DNA of 64,000 nt from Panicum virgatum (taxonomy: Eukaryota > Streptophyta > Magnoliopsida > Poales > Poaceae), in contig NC_053138.1 of NCBI RefSeq assembly GCF_016808335.1, positions 57,008,951-57,072,950 of the forward strand, read 5' to 3'. Shown in pieces: positions 46,655 to 58,300 of this stretch (position 1 is its first letter; each line of letters opens with the position of its first letter). The notes under the pieces were generated by a model. That model did no database searches. It saw only the letters and a program-made list of their open reading frames with translations, and had not been told where the DNA came from. A program made the position numbers and the translations under genes.

Positions 46655-47117
46655 CAGGAAGGGACGAGGTTGGCGGCGATGAAGAGGAGGTAGCCGGAGG
46701 TGCCGACGACGAGGGCGAGCCTGGACCCCATCCACCGCACCACCGCGGAGCCCACCGTCGAGAACGCCGTGAAGGACGTGTACAGCACGCCCAGCGAGAT
46801 CGACCCCAGGTTCGCGTCCTGCGAGCGGCGACCCGGCCACACAGGTGAGGAGTGAGGACGCGGGCGCCGCCGCAACTCCGGCGGAGCAGCGGCCGCGAAG
46901 GGAAGCGGGGGCCACGTACCGTGTTGACGGTGCTCTGGAGGTTCTGCGCGGCGTGGTAGGCGAGGAAGACGAAGAGGAACGCCGAGCTCAGCAGGTGCAC
47001 GTCGCGGGGGGTCGCCGCCTCCGGCGCGCGGCGGGCGCCGGAGCCGGGGATCAGGGGCGCGTCGGCCTCCTCGACGTCGCCGGCGGCCGCGGCGAGCTCT
47101 GCTTCCGGCGGGGCCAT
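46655..47117 (-). pseudogene. UNC93-like copy 2, exons 1-2 only
   Basis: Exon 1 is 46920-47117 (66 codons, ATG at 47117) and exon 2 is 46655-46818 (164 bp, the same length and phase as in the other copies). Splice signals ACG|GTACG, CGCAG|GA and CCTG|GTACG are good. Motifs are DVHLLSSAFLFVFLAYHAAQ and SISLGVLYTSFTAF. Both frames are open and conserved. Nothing like exons 3-10 follows in the 2.5 kb downstream before unrelated repeats, so the gene is a partial duplicate or lost its 3' part. A 25-bp G run lies 30 bp upstream of the ATG. It could still be transcribed; a working transporter is not expected. Confidence 0.75.
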
Positions 47118-48034
47118 GGAGGCGTCGGGCTGGGCTGGCGAATTTTGGGGGGGGGGGGGGGGGGGGGGGGGAGGAAGTGGAGTGCGCTCTGCCAATTCGT
47201 CGTCGGGCTTGACTGCTTGTGATTTGGGGAACGCGAGGACAGCCGGCCGGGGATTAGAAATTAGAAATTCATATATTCAATCATACCCCGCGGGTACGAC
47301 AAGAATTTGCAAGAATCAGAACGATGAAAGAATCACAAATGTGAACTTTAGAATATGCAGACGAGCTGGATCCGTTTAAATTAAATTCAAATTTCGATTC
47401 GCCTAAGCATCAGCAAGATTTGTGACGCTGCTACAGCACCATTGCGTTTGGGACAATGAGACCGTGATGCCCACCGAGCATACTTTGTCAGCCTCCTTGC
47501 TTTTAGTCATTTTTCTCCAAATCTCCCTAAAATTCAATATTTATTAAGGCTTTCCCTCAAAAAAAAAAAGACAATCATGAAGACTGATGATCACAGACAC
47601 ATTAACATTATGTGGATCTCGTGGACTCATGGCATGTATACAACTCGATAAGTTCTATTCCCATAATCCCGTTTCGGTTTTAAAACTGTACAGGTATGAG
47701 ATATTGTGAAGTACTAGCAATAAATAGTTTTTTTAGTACACAAAACCATTTTGTTGTCTAACACAAGATCTGCAAGATCGCCCAGCTCAATGTAGCAGCA
47801 GCACATCCATGAAGCCCAATTGTCGGCTTCCCCATTCAGTAGACCTGCTATAACTTCAGCAATATCTGAACCGAATAGCACAGCAAAACATGGTGTCAAC
47901 TCATATAGGATGGATGAGGCATTTCCCTTCCATGCCGCTGGTGAACACAAAACGGGGCAGTGCTCTGCTGGTAACACCGACGAAGATGCAGGGTCTGGCT
48001 CCCGTTTGGTTGGGCAATGGATAACAGATTTGCC
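47118..48034. other. Intergenic between UNC93 copies 2 and 3
   Basis: Contains a run of 25 G at 47147-47171; no gene otherwise. Confidence 0.5.
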
Positions 48035-51000
48035 TCAGGATCCGACAGCCGATGGCGATGATGACTTCTCGACAGCAATTGTGAGGAACAGGAACGCGCC
48101 GAATGAGATGACAAGGGACGCAGTCATCAAGATGAGCATGACCTGTAGCACGATGTGCGGGCTCAGGAAGAAGATGACGGCAACGGCGCCACATTCCCAG
48201 ACCTTGAACTGTGCAAAGGCAGATTCCTGCGTTTTCCATGTTGCCAAACTTAAGCATTCATCGAAGATACATCAAAGTGTATGTTTGAAATATTATCAGA
48301 AAGAAATTGCAAACCAGTAAATGAGACCATGGCATCGTCTTCATCCCATAGGTGTAGATTACCTTAGCATCTTCGAACATGAGTCCAACAACTGCATTTA
48401 ACTTTGTATTCAACATCCCATCACCAACACCCCATAAGGCGCCTATGAGTAGCGGAGCTGCTGTGCCAAGCACTCCATCCATTGGGCTGTAGAAAGATAA
48501 AAAGATGAGTGTATAAGTTTTATCCTAAAAAAGGATGAGTGTACAACAGTTTGACAAACATAAATGAACAATGGCATTTTAAAGAAATCAACCTGTAAAA
48601 AAGAAGCAACCAGAATAGGACTACAGCCTGGACAATAGCTCCAAATGACACTATTAATGTAGCTGAATCGAGTCCGGAGGTCAAATATCCAGTAACCACT
48701 GCACACTGAAATGGCAAGCATGTTCCAAAGGTCAGGTAAAATGTGTGGATAACTGCAAACCTTTGACTAGTCACTAATACATTTCAGCTATTCCTGCCTG
48801 TAATAGCCCCGTCAGGACACTCAGCATTGACAGATGAAATAGAGATAGAACTCAGAGTGAAATGGTACAGTAATTCAGGATAGTTAACATGTTAGTGGAG
48901 CAAAGGAAGGATACAGTAACAATTTGACAATCAGGTCGTTGTGATTTCACCTACAACTGCACAAGCTGCACCATAGATAGCCATGGCTCCACCAACTCCA
49001 GAAATGCCAAGCACAGGTGTTACAATGCTCTTTGTGAATATACCCCTTTAGAAGAATCCACATTATTATTTTTCTTTAAAGAATATCATAATAAGAAAGA
49101 GAACAACTATGGATATATAATGGGCTACTTACCAGACAAACGCATGTTCTAGGCCTATATATACCATAAGAGGGATAATAAAAAGCATTCTTCGGTCCTT
49201 GATTGACTCCATCATAGCTCCGAATGAGGAATGCAATGGATCATTAAATCCTTTCTCCTCTCTTTTGGACAGTAAACACAATAATGCAATGCCCACTATC
49301 ATGCAGCCAAGAAATACAACAAACAAAAGATTTTTCCCTGTGACACTTCATCCTGAAGTGTATGAGAACCAAACCATCAAGAAAAATGAAAATTACATAT
49401 TTCATGTATAAGTTCAGGAAAAACAATTAACAGTAAGCATTGATCCATTTGCATGAATGCATGATTGGTACTCCTGTTCACAATATATTTTTGTGTACAA
49501 AGAAAGCACAATATTTAGGTTATATACAGGACAATTGGACAATGTTTGGCCAAAATAGATAGAGTAGAATGACCACCTAATAAAAAGCATGGTCAAATTC
49601 TACAAGAAGTTACTTTGTGTCTATGTTACTTTTGTATGTGTATGTGGGATAAGTATTTTTGCATCTCATTCAATTGCTTTAGAGTTTATGATTACATCAA
49701 AACTAGGACAGCCTAGATAGTTAAATGCTGGGAAAACTAGAGGAGTAATGTTAAATTGATTCATTTTCAGTATTAGCATAAATGTCTAAAACCGTAGGCC
49801 ATAACAATCATGACCTTAATTCTAGTTTTATTTCATAACTAGGTGTAGCAAGAACATAAAATCAAATGCCAAGAAATTGGCACTTTGGAATATTCTAGCA
49901 CGATCTAACCTTTCCATTTCTCAGTAGAGCAAGTGAGAGCAAATTTCCAATGACCTACAATATTCAAATGTAGTACAAGTTAAAAGTTGTGGTACAACTA
50001 TAGAAGACATGAGTCCTGAAAGAAGTAGACGCTGCATTTGTGGTGTGAAGAAAAAACACTTAGAATCTATCCATCATGTTTCTACTAATAATAGCTCGTG
50101 TAAATCTGACCTGCGTGCTAGCTATAATTCCCCAGAACTCTCCGGTGAAGTTCCCCAAAGTTCGACCCTCGGGCAAATTATTCTCTCTTGCATGGCTCAG
50201 GGCAGCTGATGTAAGATATGTACCCTGCAGAGCGAGCAGAACATAGATGTATGTGAGGTGGATGGACTCAAAGGAGACACAGCAGTTTATGGAAACTTAG
50301 TTCAGTTACCTGCCCAACCCAAATGATCGATGCACAAAAACCAAGGTATAGTGAAGCTGGCACCATTGTGTACCTGACAATTTGTAAGTTAACATTATAG
50401 GAAAGGCGGCATGTTCTGAAACTTCTACTTAGTATTTTGATTTTTGCACAACTGAAACTTAGTATTTTGATATTGGCACAATTGAAACACCAAGTAGAAT
50501 AGGAGGCTTATTACAGGAGTTGCATGAATCCAATAACGTCCCGTCCATATTAAAAAGAGAGAGTCCTTGCTCCTTATTAAGCGTCAGTAAAACTGTGCAA
50601 TACATACTAAATTTGCACATTCTGACATCCAAAGAAGCTGCCCTGGTGAGTTGGTCCAAACTCAATTATTGGCTGAAAGGAAGCCGCAGAGCTTGAAAAC
50701 TGATGGCAATTAAACACCTATACTACCACTATGCCCCAATCATAGGGACAAAACGTTTCACTTTTCTGAACTTTTATACTATCAGTATTCTGAGCACGCG
50801 GAGTGGTCAACGACTAATTGATCTAAGAAGTCACCGAGTAGAATTACTGAATCAACACTCAGACTCGCCCCGCCAAGCTAGGAATTCTATCGAACAGGCA
50901 CTGGGCATCCAGACCGAGGTACGATGCACGCACCATGTCGGGACGAGGTTGGCGAGGATGAAGAGCACGTATCTGCTGCTGCCGACGACGAGCGCGCGCT

Positions 51001-51371
51001 TGGGCCCCAGCCGCGTCACCACCGGCGGCGCGACCACCGAGAAGACCGTGAAGGAGGTGTACAGGATCCCCAGAGAGACGGTGCCCAAGTCGCCCTCCTG
51101 CACACCGCGATCCCGCCGCCAGAAGCTGAGAACCAACACGATGAACGAAGAGCGGAAGGTAGGAGAAGCTCGATCGAGGAGCAGGGGGCCGTACCGTGTT
51201 GACGGTGCTCTCGAGGTTCTGGGCGGCGCCGTAGGCGGCGAAAACGAAAAGGAAGGCGGCGGAGAGGATGTGCCCGTCGGCCGCGGGGCTCCGCGTGCTG
51301 CCCGCCGGCGCGGCGAGGAGCGGCGCTGCTGCCGCAGCGGCAGCGGCCTCCTCGTCGCGCTGGGCATCCAT
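48035..51371 (-). pseudogene. UNC93-like copy 3, ten exons, frameshift in exon 6
   Basis: Exons are 51195-51371, 50934-51097, 50310-50373, 50111-50224, 49910-49954, 49133-49352, 48955-49045, 48593-48705, 48363-48486 and 48035-48226. All except 1, 6 and 10 have exactly the lengths of copy 1. Motifs match (SHARENNLPEG, LYLGF, ALWGVGDGMLNTKL). Exon 6 lacks 4 bp after its first GATG relative to copy 1, which shifts the frame to a TGA within about 18 codons. It also has a 12-bp in-frame deletion (V-A-P-L lost before KDRRM). No alternative acceptor restores the frame by eye. The exon 8 donor is GTTGAT, weaker than GTATGG in copy 1. It is either a recent pseudogene or has an assembly error at 49346-49349. 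Confidence 0.75.
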
Positions 51372-51463
51372 AGCTGCCGCTCACGTCTGTGTGCTTTTTG
51401 TCCGAGCATTTCGAATTGATTTTTTTTCGGGTCCACGTCATTTGGTCAGAGCATTTCGAATTA

Positions 51464-51822
51464 GGCTATGTTTAGTTTCAAGTGCAAAATTTTTTTGTGT
51501 TGGAATCTTACTAATTTGAAGTACTAAATGAAGTATATTTATAAAATTTTCTGCACAGATGGGTTGTAAATCGTAAGACGAATCTAATGATGCTAATTAA
51601 TCCATAATTAATTAATAATTAGCGGATGGTTACTGTAGCATCATTGTTGCAAATCATGAATTAAGTAGGCCCATTAGATTCGTCTCGCGATTTATAGCCC
51701 ATCTATGCAAAAAATTTTATAAATAGATTTCATTTAATACTCTATGTATGTATCAAAATATTAGATGTGACGATTTTTTTTGTATTTACGGGGTTTATGG
51801 ATTGGGTGGGAACTAAACAGGC
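51464..51822. mobile_element. MITE with GGCTATGTTTAGTT ends
   Basis: Left GGCTATGTTTAGTT and right AACTAAACAGGC are inverted and TA flanks both. Inner pairs ACGAATCTAATGATGC / GGCCCATTAGATTCGT fold back. It lies 90 bp upstream of UNC93 copy 3 and is related to 15311-15645. Confidence 0.8.
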
Positions 51823-52395
51823 TACGTCACGATATGGGCCCACCGCCCACGAGAAGTCGAGGCGTCGAGGACCAGAGGTTCTCTCCCAAAACGTTCAAAC
51901 TTCCAAGTGGGCAGGTTGTTACTTGAGTCATGTAATCTGAATATCTGATGCTCTTACTATTACCTAAATATTTTTTCTAGAAAAATTGTACTTAGATCAT
52001 TTGGTCAATAGACAATATTAGGTGGGCATCACAATCACATGGTGTCGTCTAGCATTTACTTTTGGGTTTGCTTTTCAATATAGGGCGATGATGATAGGAA
52101 TCCTCACTAAAAAATTGTTACATTACAGCAGTTTTTCCCATAAAAACGATAATAGATTAAGACTAGCACATGGAACCAATACACGTTGGTCTAGTTTGCT
52201 CCTTGTAGTTGAAATTTCAAGTTGTCTCAACGATCGTACATTTGATTATTTCTACGCAGCCACACACATTTGTTGGGTTTGGTGTAGTTCATGCCTCTTT
52301 TTATTTTCTTTTAGCTAGGGTGACGATTTCTTAGAGCAAATTCTGTAAACCCTCTAAATATGCCTACATCTTAAATTTAGATAGTAAAATAAAAA
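51823..52395. other. Intergenic, no gene seen
   Basis: AT-rich; nothing recognised. Confidence 0.4.
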
Positions 52396-52724
52396 ATCAT
52401 GCTCCGCCAGACCCTCTACTAGAGCTCCTATTTTAGAAAGGCCTCTAAATCTCTTTCTCCACACAATTCCTGGAGAGTCTCTAGGAAGCACCCTATCCAC
52501 CAACAAATGAGTCCCATCGTTTAGATAAACGAAGAAGGTGAGATTTATCGATATTAAAAACTATGCTCCACCAGACCCTCTACTAGAGCTCCCATTTTAG
52601 AGAGCCCTCCCAATCTCTTTCTCCATACTCTATTCCTAGAGGGTCTCTATAAAGCTCCCTATCCACCGACAAATAAGTCCCATCGTTTAGATAAACGAAG
52701 AAGGTGAGATTTATAGATATTATT
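52396..52724 (+). repeat. Two-copy tandem duplication, period about 164 bp
   Basis: CCAGACCCTCTACTAGAGCTCC occurs near 52406 and 52570, and CGTTTAGATAAACGAAGAAGG ends both units. The two units differ at scattered bases. Confidence 0.9.
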
Positions 52725-52830
52725 GGAGTTGGGGTTAAAATACTAACCCTAAAAAACGCTACTGAAAAAGTTAAAAAAAGTCTACTGGGAAGGGGGGTTG
52801 TTGTGAAACGAACTCCACCATTTTTCATTA

Positions 52831-53010
52831 AAAGAAAGCTAACCGGCTGCCTGGTAAAAAAACCCCAAATCTAGGCTCTTGCTCAAGAGGACCATGCCAG
52901 TGAGAAGAATTTTTGTACTCCAACAGCCGAAAATTCACTTCACATGGGAATCGAACTCTAGACCTGTTGGGATGTGACCGAGTCAGGCTAGCCAACTCAG
53001 CCGCCCGACC
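52831..53010 (-). mobile_element. tRNA-derived SINE-like element
   Basis: On the minus strand a box-A-like word, GGCTGAGTTGGCTAGCC (about 52986-53002), is followed about 30 bp later by a box-B word, GAGTTCGATTCCC (52946-52958). This is the RNA polymerase III internal promoter order. A ~115-bp non-tRNA tail and a CTTTCTTTT end follow. Target duplications were not identified. Confidence 0.6.
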
Positions 53011-53912
53011 TTTTCGCGCCACTAATTTATAAAAGAATAGTGAATCTAATTTGAAGACCATTGCTAAAGATGCTCCTACAAATCTTATTCGACGTAACGA
53101 AACTTGCACACCAATCACGTTTCATTCTAAAGTGTGGCGTAAGAGGATTACATACCAAGTCCTTTTCTTTTATCAGTCCCATCGTCCACGTCCTCGACAC
53201 TCCTAGCGATTTTACTTCATCCTCTCTCGTTTAAGATGGCAATCAAATCGTGACGAGGGACAAGCAGTGCTTCTAAATCCAACAACTATGGGTCTAATTG
53301 GTGAGCCAAACTTCTAAAGGTGCATCATCTTCTGCACTTGGCGTGTTTGGTTGCTCAACCTGGTTCGTGTGACGCACGCTGCGCTTGTTTGGAGTACTGC
53401 ATCTCCGGTCCCACCTTTATCTCAGGTGATGCGATTAAAAATATCAATCAAACCTAACTCGAAGTCCATCCGCGTTTCTGCAGAGCTTGGCTCGGGAGAG
53501 GCTGTTCTCCACCGCAACCAAGCTGCGATGATGCAAGCTAAGCTAGGATGCCTCGTCTTTGAAAGTTAAAACCAATAAGACTGACTCCAACAATGAGAGG
53601 TAATTTTAAGAGGCACAGTAATGCAACTGGCATGTATTCAGTCACATCTCCATCAGCGATAGTATTTTCCATACGTGTCCTCCCGTGGTGCCGCCTGCTT
53701 GCCTCCGGCTCCTCTTCCAATGCTCGGTGTTGTCCACTCCTCAAATGCGTTGTAGGTGAGAGGGCATGTATTTTTACTTCGTCTCTCTTCGAAGGCAAAG
53801 TGACAGCTCCTTGTACCTACTCTGTTGGAGACAATTTGGTCATGCACAATATGGATTGAAGGGGCATATTCCAATTGACTTTCGTGATGACAATGCTGTT
53901 GGGGTCGGTCTA
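53011..53912. other. Intergenic, no gene seen
   Basis: Overlapping short open frames on both strands around 53540-53920 have no support. Confidence 0.4.
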
Positions 53913-54832
53913 AGAGCATTTCCAAGAGATTAGGTAAAATTTCTAACTAAATAACTAGCTAAATGACTAGGTAAGAAAATAAAAACTAGCCAAAAGGTGG
54001 GAGATTCAACAGCCTCTTCATCCTACGCTGCCGGAGAGGCCGCCGCTGCCCGTGCCTCGTCCTCCTACGCTGCCGCCGCTGGAGGTGCCCTTGTCACCGT
54101 CACCGTCGCCCTCGCCACTGGGCGAACCGTCCCTCCTCGCCGAATCCAACTTGAGCTCGCATGATGGGAGCCGTCGCCTTCGCCACCGGGCGAGTCGCAT
54201 CGGGAGGAGGACGCCGCCTCTTGCCAGATCCGCTCGGGAGGAGGTCGCCGCTGGCGGGGACGAGGTGCCACCGCGGATGGGAGCTGCCGGGCCGCCGCCG
54301 CCAGGGAGCTGCCATTGCGGGGGAAGGACCCGAGTAGGGAAAGCTCCGCCTTGCACCGCGGGGGAAGGGTCGCCGCCGCCGGGGAATCTCCGCCTTGTGT
54401 CGTGGGGGAAGTGTCGCCGCCGCTGGGAAGCTCCGCCATGCGCCTGGTCACCCTTTGCCGTGCGAGACGGGGGAGATGGCAGGAGGGCACGTGGGAGGAA
54501 CGGTGGCGCCAAGGAAGGAGCTCGAGCGACGGCGGGGAGGGAGCTCGGAGCGGTGGTGGCGGCGCCCACGCGGACGGCGGCGCTCCGGCGGGTGGGGTAG
54601 GAGCCGAGGTGCGGGAGGCGCAGGGGGAGGCCGCGGCGTGCGGGAGCCCGGAGCGGCGCGGGAGCGTTTTGCCGAGCGACGCGACCTCAGCTTTCTCCCG
54701 AGCGGGGGCGGAGTTTTGCCGAACGGAGTACCGAGAGGAGGTGTTTGACGAGACTGTTGGATGCTTGTTTTGTAACTTTATCTAAAAATTTAGCTAATCA
54801 AATCCTTTTAAAGAGAATGTTGGAGATGCTCT
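53913..54832. mobile_element. TIR element with GC-rich interior
   Basis: The left end is AGAGCATTTCCAAGAGATTAGG and the right end is TGTTGGAGATGCTCT, inverted. CTAACTAAATAACTAGCTAA is mirrored by TTTAGCTAATC. The interior 54000-54760 is very GC-rich, with open frames on both strands but no recognisable domain, as in elements that captured gene pieces. Confidence 0.55.
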
Positions 54833-55312
54833 AACACTCTATGTGACTTCGCTGGACCTGTCGCCTCAATCATAAAGGTTAACATGCCCCCAATAATTAT
54901 ATGATAAATGTGGAGTACACCGATAAAATGACATTGTTCAACGTCCAAATTCAAATTTGACTTCTCTTTCTTTGAGGTGAATTCGAATTTGCGTTTACAT
55001 ACAACAAAATAATGGAACGACTACAGGGAAGTTTGAAGTTGGAATGCAATGTCAGCGGCCAACCAAACCCTCACACACTTGAGTCAACACCTCAACGTCC
55101 ATACGCTGCGCAGAGAATCCTGCCTCATCCACGTGGGACCAAGCCTACTCTCACTGACCGAGGGCCACACCTTGGTTATGGGCCCACCTGCATTGAGTCA
55201 AAGGCTCCGCGTCATTTACTCGTACAGCGACCGCGACCCTCCGCCCCGTAGGCCCCGCCGAACGCCCGAACCCCTCCCTCGCGCACCCGCACCCGCACCC
55301 GCTCTTGTGGCA

Positions 55313-58300
55313 ATGTCGCCCGCCGCCACCACCTTGTTCGCCGCCGCAGCCACCGTCGCGGCGCCCACCGCCCCGTTCCGCGCCTGCGTCCGACTTCCGC
55401 TCCGCGGGGGCCCCGGTGCCCCTCGCCGCGCCGTCACCTCGATGGCCGTTTCCACCCCGAGGTCCGCCGCCGCCGCCTCGTTCCTCGAGCGCCGCGAGTC
55501 CGAGCGCGCCCTCCACTTCGTCAAGTACCAGGGCCTGGGGAACGACTTCATCATGGTGCGGGTTTTTCGCTTTTATTTTTTTTTGTGTGTTTGGACTTAC
55601 TTCAGCAATTATATCCCGAGCCCGAGGTGTTTGTTTTGGGGGAAATCTGCCGTTACGAATTCGTGGAATCAATGTCGTTTTATATGCATTTGGGTAGCTG
55701 TTTTTGTTGTTTGTTCTCTGATTTCTGCGTGGATTTACAGGTGGACAATCGGGATTCGTCTGTGCCGAAGGTGACTCCTGAGGAAGCGGCAAAGCTGTGC
55801 GACCGGAACTTCGGCATTGGCGCCGACGGCGTCATCTTCGTCATGCCGGGGTCCAATGGCGCGGACTACACTATGAGGATCTTCAACTCCGACGGAAGTG
55901 AGCCGGAGGTCTGAGTCCCCCAAATTTTATCACAACACTGAATTCTGTAGTAGAAAGTGGAGCTATTCTGAACTTTAGTGCTTTTTGCCAGTCGAGGGTC
56001 ACCACTTAACCAGTCTGCTGACAAGTTGGTGGTGATATTTTTATCCCCTGAGCTTTAGATGCTAAAGGAAAATGATATGTGTAGTTATGGGATCAGGTTC
56101 CTCAAATGTTAGGTAGAAGAAAACTTTGGCCTTCAAATGAACTTGCTAGCTCGGGCTTTTTATGTTTTAATAATCCGTGTATTTTGGGATATCAACTAAT
56201 ATAATCATTAAAATATTTCCTATGCCATACATGCCTCTCTCCCTAGCATGTACCAGGGTGATGATTGTTTAATAAGCTCTGATTTGTGAATTGTACGTCT
56301 GGACTGACTCTGAAACATTTGAAGTGCCATCATGTTTCCAATCCAGATGGTTACTTTATGATCAGATATACTTGTTATTTTCTCCGCTCTACCAACTATC
56401 AAAGTAGACTGAAGAGTCCTCTCTTTTGTTTGCTTTTTTTTTATCTCCATGCTATTGACAATCATAAAATGTTCAATGGCGTTTGTTCGTCTGAATTTTT
56501 CTCATACACTATGTTGATCCTTTATTTATTTTGGTTTCAGATGTGTGGTAATGGAGTCCGTTGCTTTGCTCGGTTTATAGCTGAGCTTGAGAACCTGCAG
56601 GGAACTCATAGGTATGACATTGCAGCATCATTTTAAAACAAGTAGAATGATATAGACAAAAATTGTACACGAGGTCTTATGTTAATCTATGTCTGACACT
56701 TTCTTTGAGGTGAATCCAAGCCTAATCCTTTTGGTCTTCTTTCGGGTTCCATCTTCTTAAAAGTTGCTGGATTCCATGTTTTCAAATCGTCTAGTCGAAC
56801 CTAGCCGCCATGGGACCGATCAGACGACTAGTCGCGATTAGTCGTCGATCAGGCCGATTAGTCGAGCTTAGTCGGTCCTAGTCGTCTGCCTAGTCGTCCT
56901 ATGTGTCCTAGAACCGATATGATATATGTACTACATATTACTTAATAAAAAGCAAGTATGAAGGCAACAATAATAGTCGATTTTTCACTTATTTGTGAGA
57001 GATGATTTGTGAACTGTCCAGAACTCTGTATTCCTGTCCCATAGTCCATATTCCTGTCTCTCAGCCTCTATATACCAAAAACCTAATGGGCCACCTTGCC
57101 AGCCCATCACCGGCCGAGGCCCACAACTCAAACAGCCCACAAAACAATCTCAAGTCTGATCGTTTTCCAACCTGATCGTGCGACTAATCGCGACTAGTCG
57201 ACGACTAGTCGGACGACTAGAAAACTAGTCGCCCAGACCTACTCGGTGTCCCTTATCGGGGTCACCGGACCGATAAGCCCGACTAATCGCGACTAATCGC
57301 GATTAGTCGGACGACTAGATAACATGGGCTGGATTATTTATTTTGGCTCGCCGAGCCTATCACAACCCTGCTCCTTACCTGGTCATAGGACTGTCAGTGT
57401 TGAAACAACTTCGGTAGGCTTGTTGTTGAATCTGAGTCTAATATTAATGTATTTAATGATTGGTTCATAAGAATGGTAGAAATATATACATATAATAATG
57501 TGGACGCATCATTATTTGTTATCCTCTTTGAAATTATTTCCTTAAATGTTTCAGCTTCACGATTCATACTGGTGCTGGACTGATCATTCCTGAAATACAA
57601 AGTGATGGTCAGGTAAATGCTTTCTTTTTAGTCATTTTTAAATCTTAATATGTTAGTGCTCTTTAAGTCTGTAAGACTATAACCATGCTTTGCTATTTAC
57701 GTTGCTTGGTCCTGAGCGAAGGTAGCATCTTTTCTTTGGTCACTAGTTGTCTGGTACAGTTCATTCCCTCGGTTTCAACTGAATTCCGAGATATGTAAAT
57801 TCCATTTCATCTTGCATTCTTCGGGAGTCATTCAACATGAAATTTCATGCCACTAAAAAAGAACGAGATAAGTGGTCTGTTCAGATAGGACACTTATTTT
57901 GCCACTGCAGCATGCTTAACTTCCATGGCAGCCAATTTGTCCTCCAAAATATGGGAAATTTGTTGGAAGCATATGTCTATGTTACAGGCAGAAAAATGAG
58001 ATCCAATTGTTTTACATTATTAAGAAGAAGAAATTGTCACCAAAATTGTTGAGCTGCAAAAAAATGATGCGAACCAATTGGTAGCCAAAAAAGGTCGATG
58101 AGCTTGAGTGTAAGAGTCCAAAACCAATTCAGTACAGTAAACCGCAAGGCCCTAGTTGAGTTCTCTAGTGAGAATTCTCTACTACTAGTGTTTCAAAAAG
58201 CTCTAGCCGCTAGGTGCTGCCTAAGTGATCCTAGGCGTTGCACTCTTTCCATCAAGTTAGAGTTTTCTGTTTGTAAATATATGAGATATGGCATATTAAT

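Noticed and set aside
47117..47195. Upstream start for UNC93 copy 2 adding a poly-Pro leader
   Set aside because: The poly-Pro stretch is the 25-base G run read on the other strand; the ATG at 47117 begins an acidic/Ala-rich leader like that of the paralogues.
52946..53002. tRNA gene
   Set aside because: Only promoter boxes are tRNA-like; no cloverleaf or acceptor stem is evident, so it is called a SINE.
54018..54785. Frames of 140-183 aa
   Set aside because: GC-rich cargo with frames open on both strands and no recognisable domain.
55049..55312. dapF start further upstream
   Set aside because: The frame is open upstream, but the ATG at 55313 begins an Ala/Arg/Ser-rich transit-peptide-like region and the upstream residues look like translated UTR.
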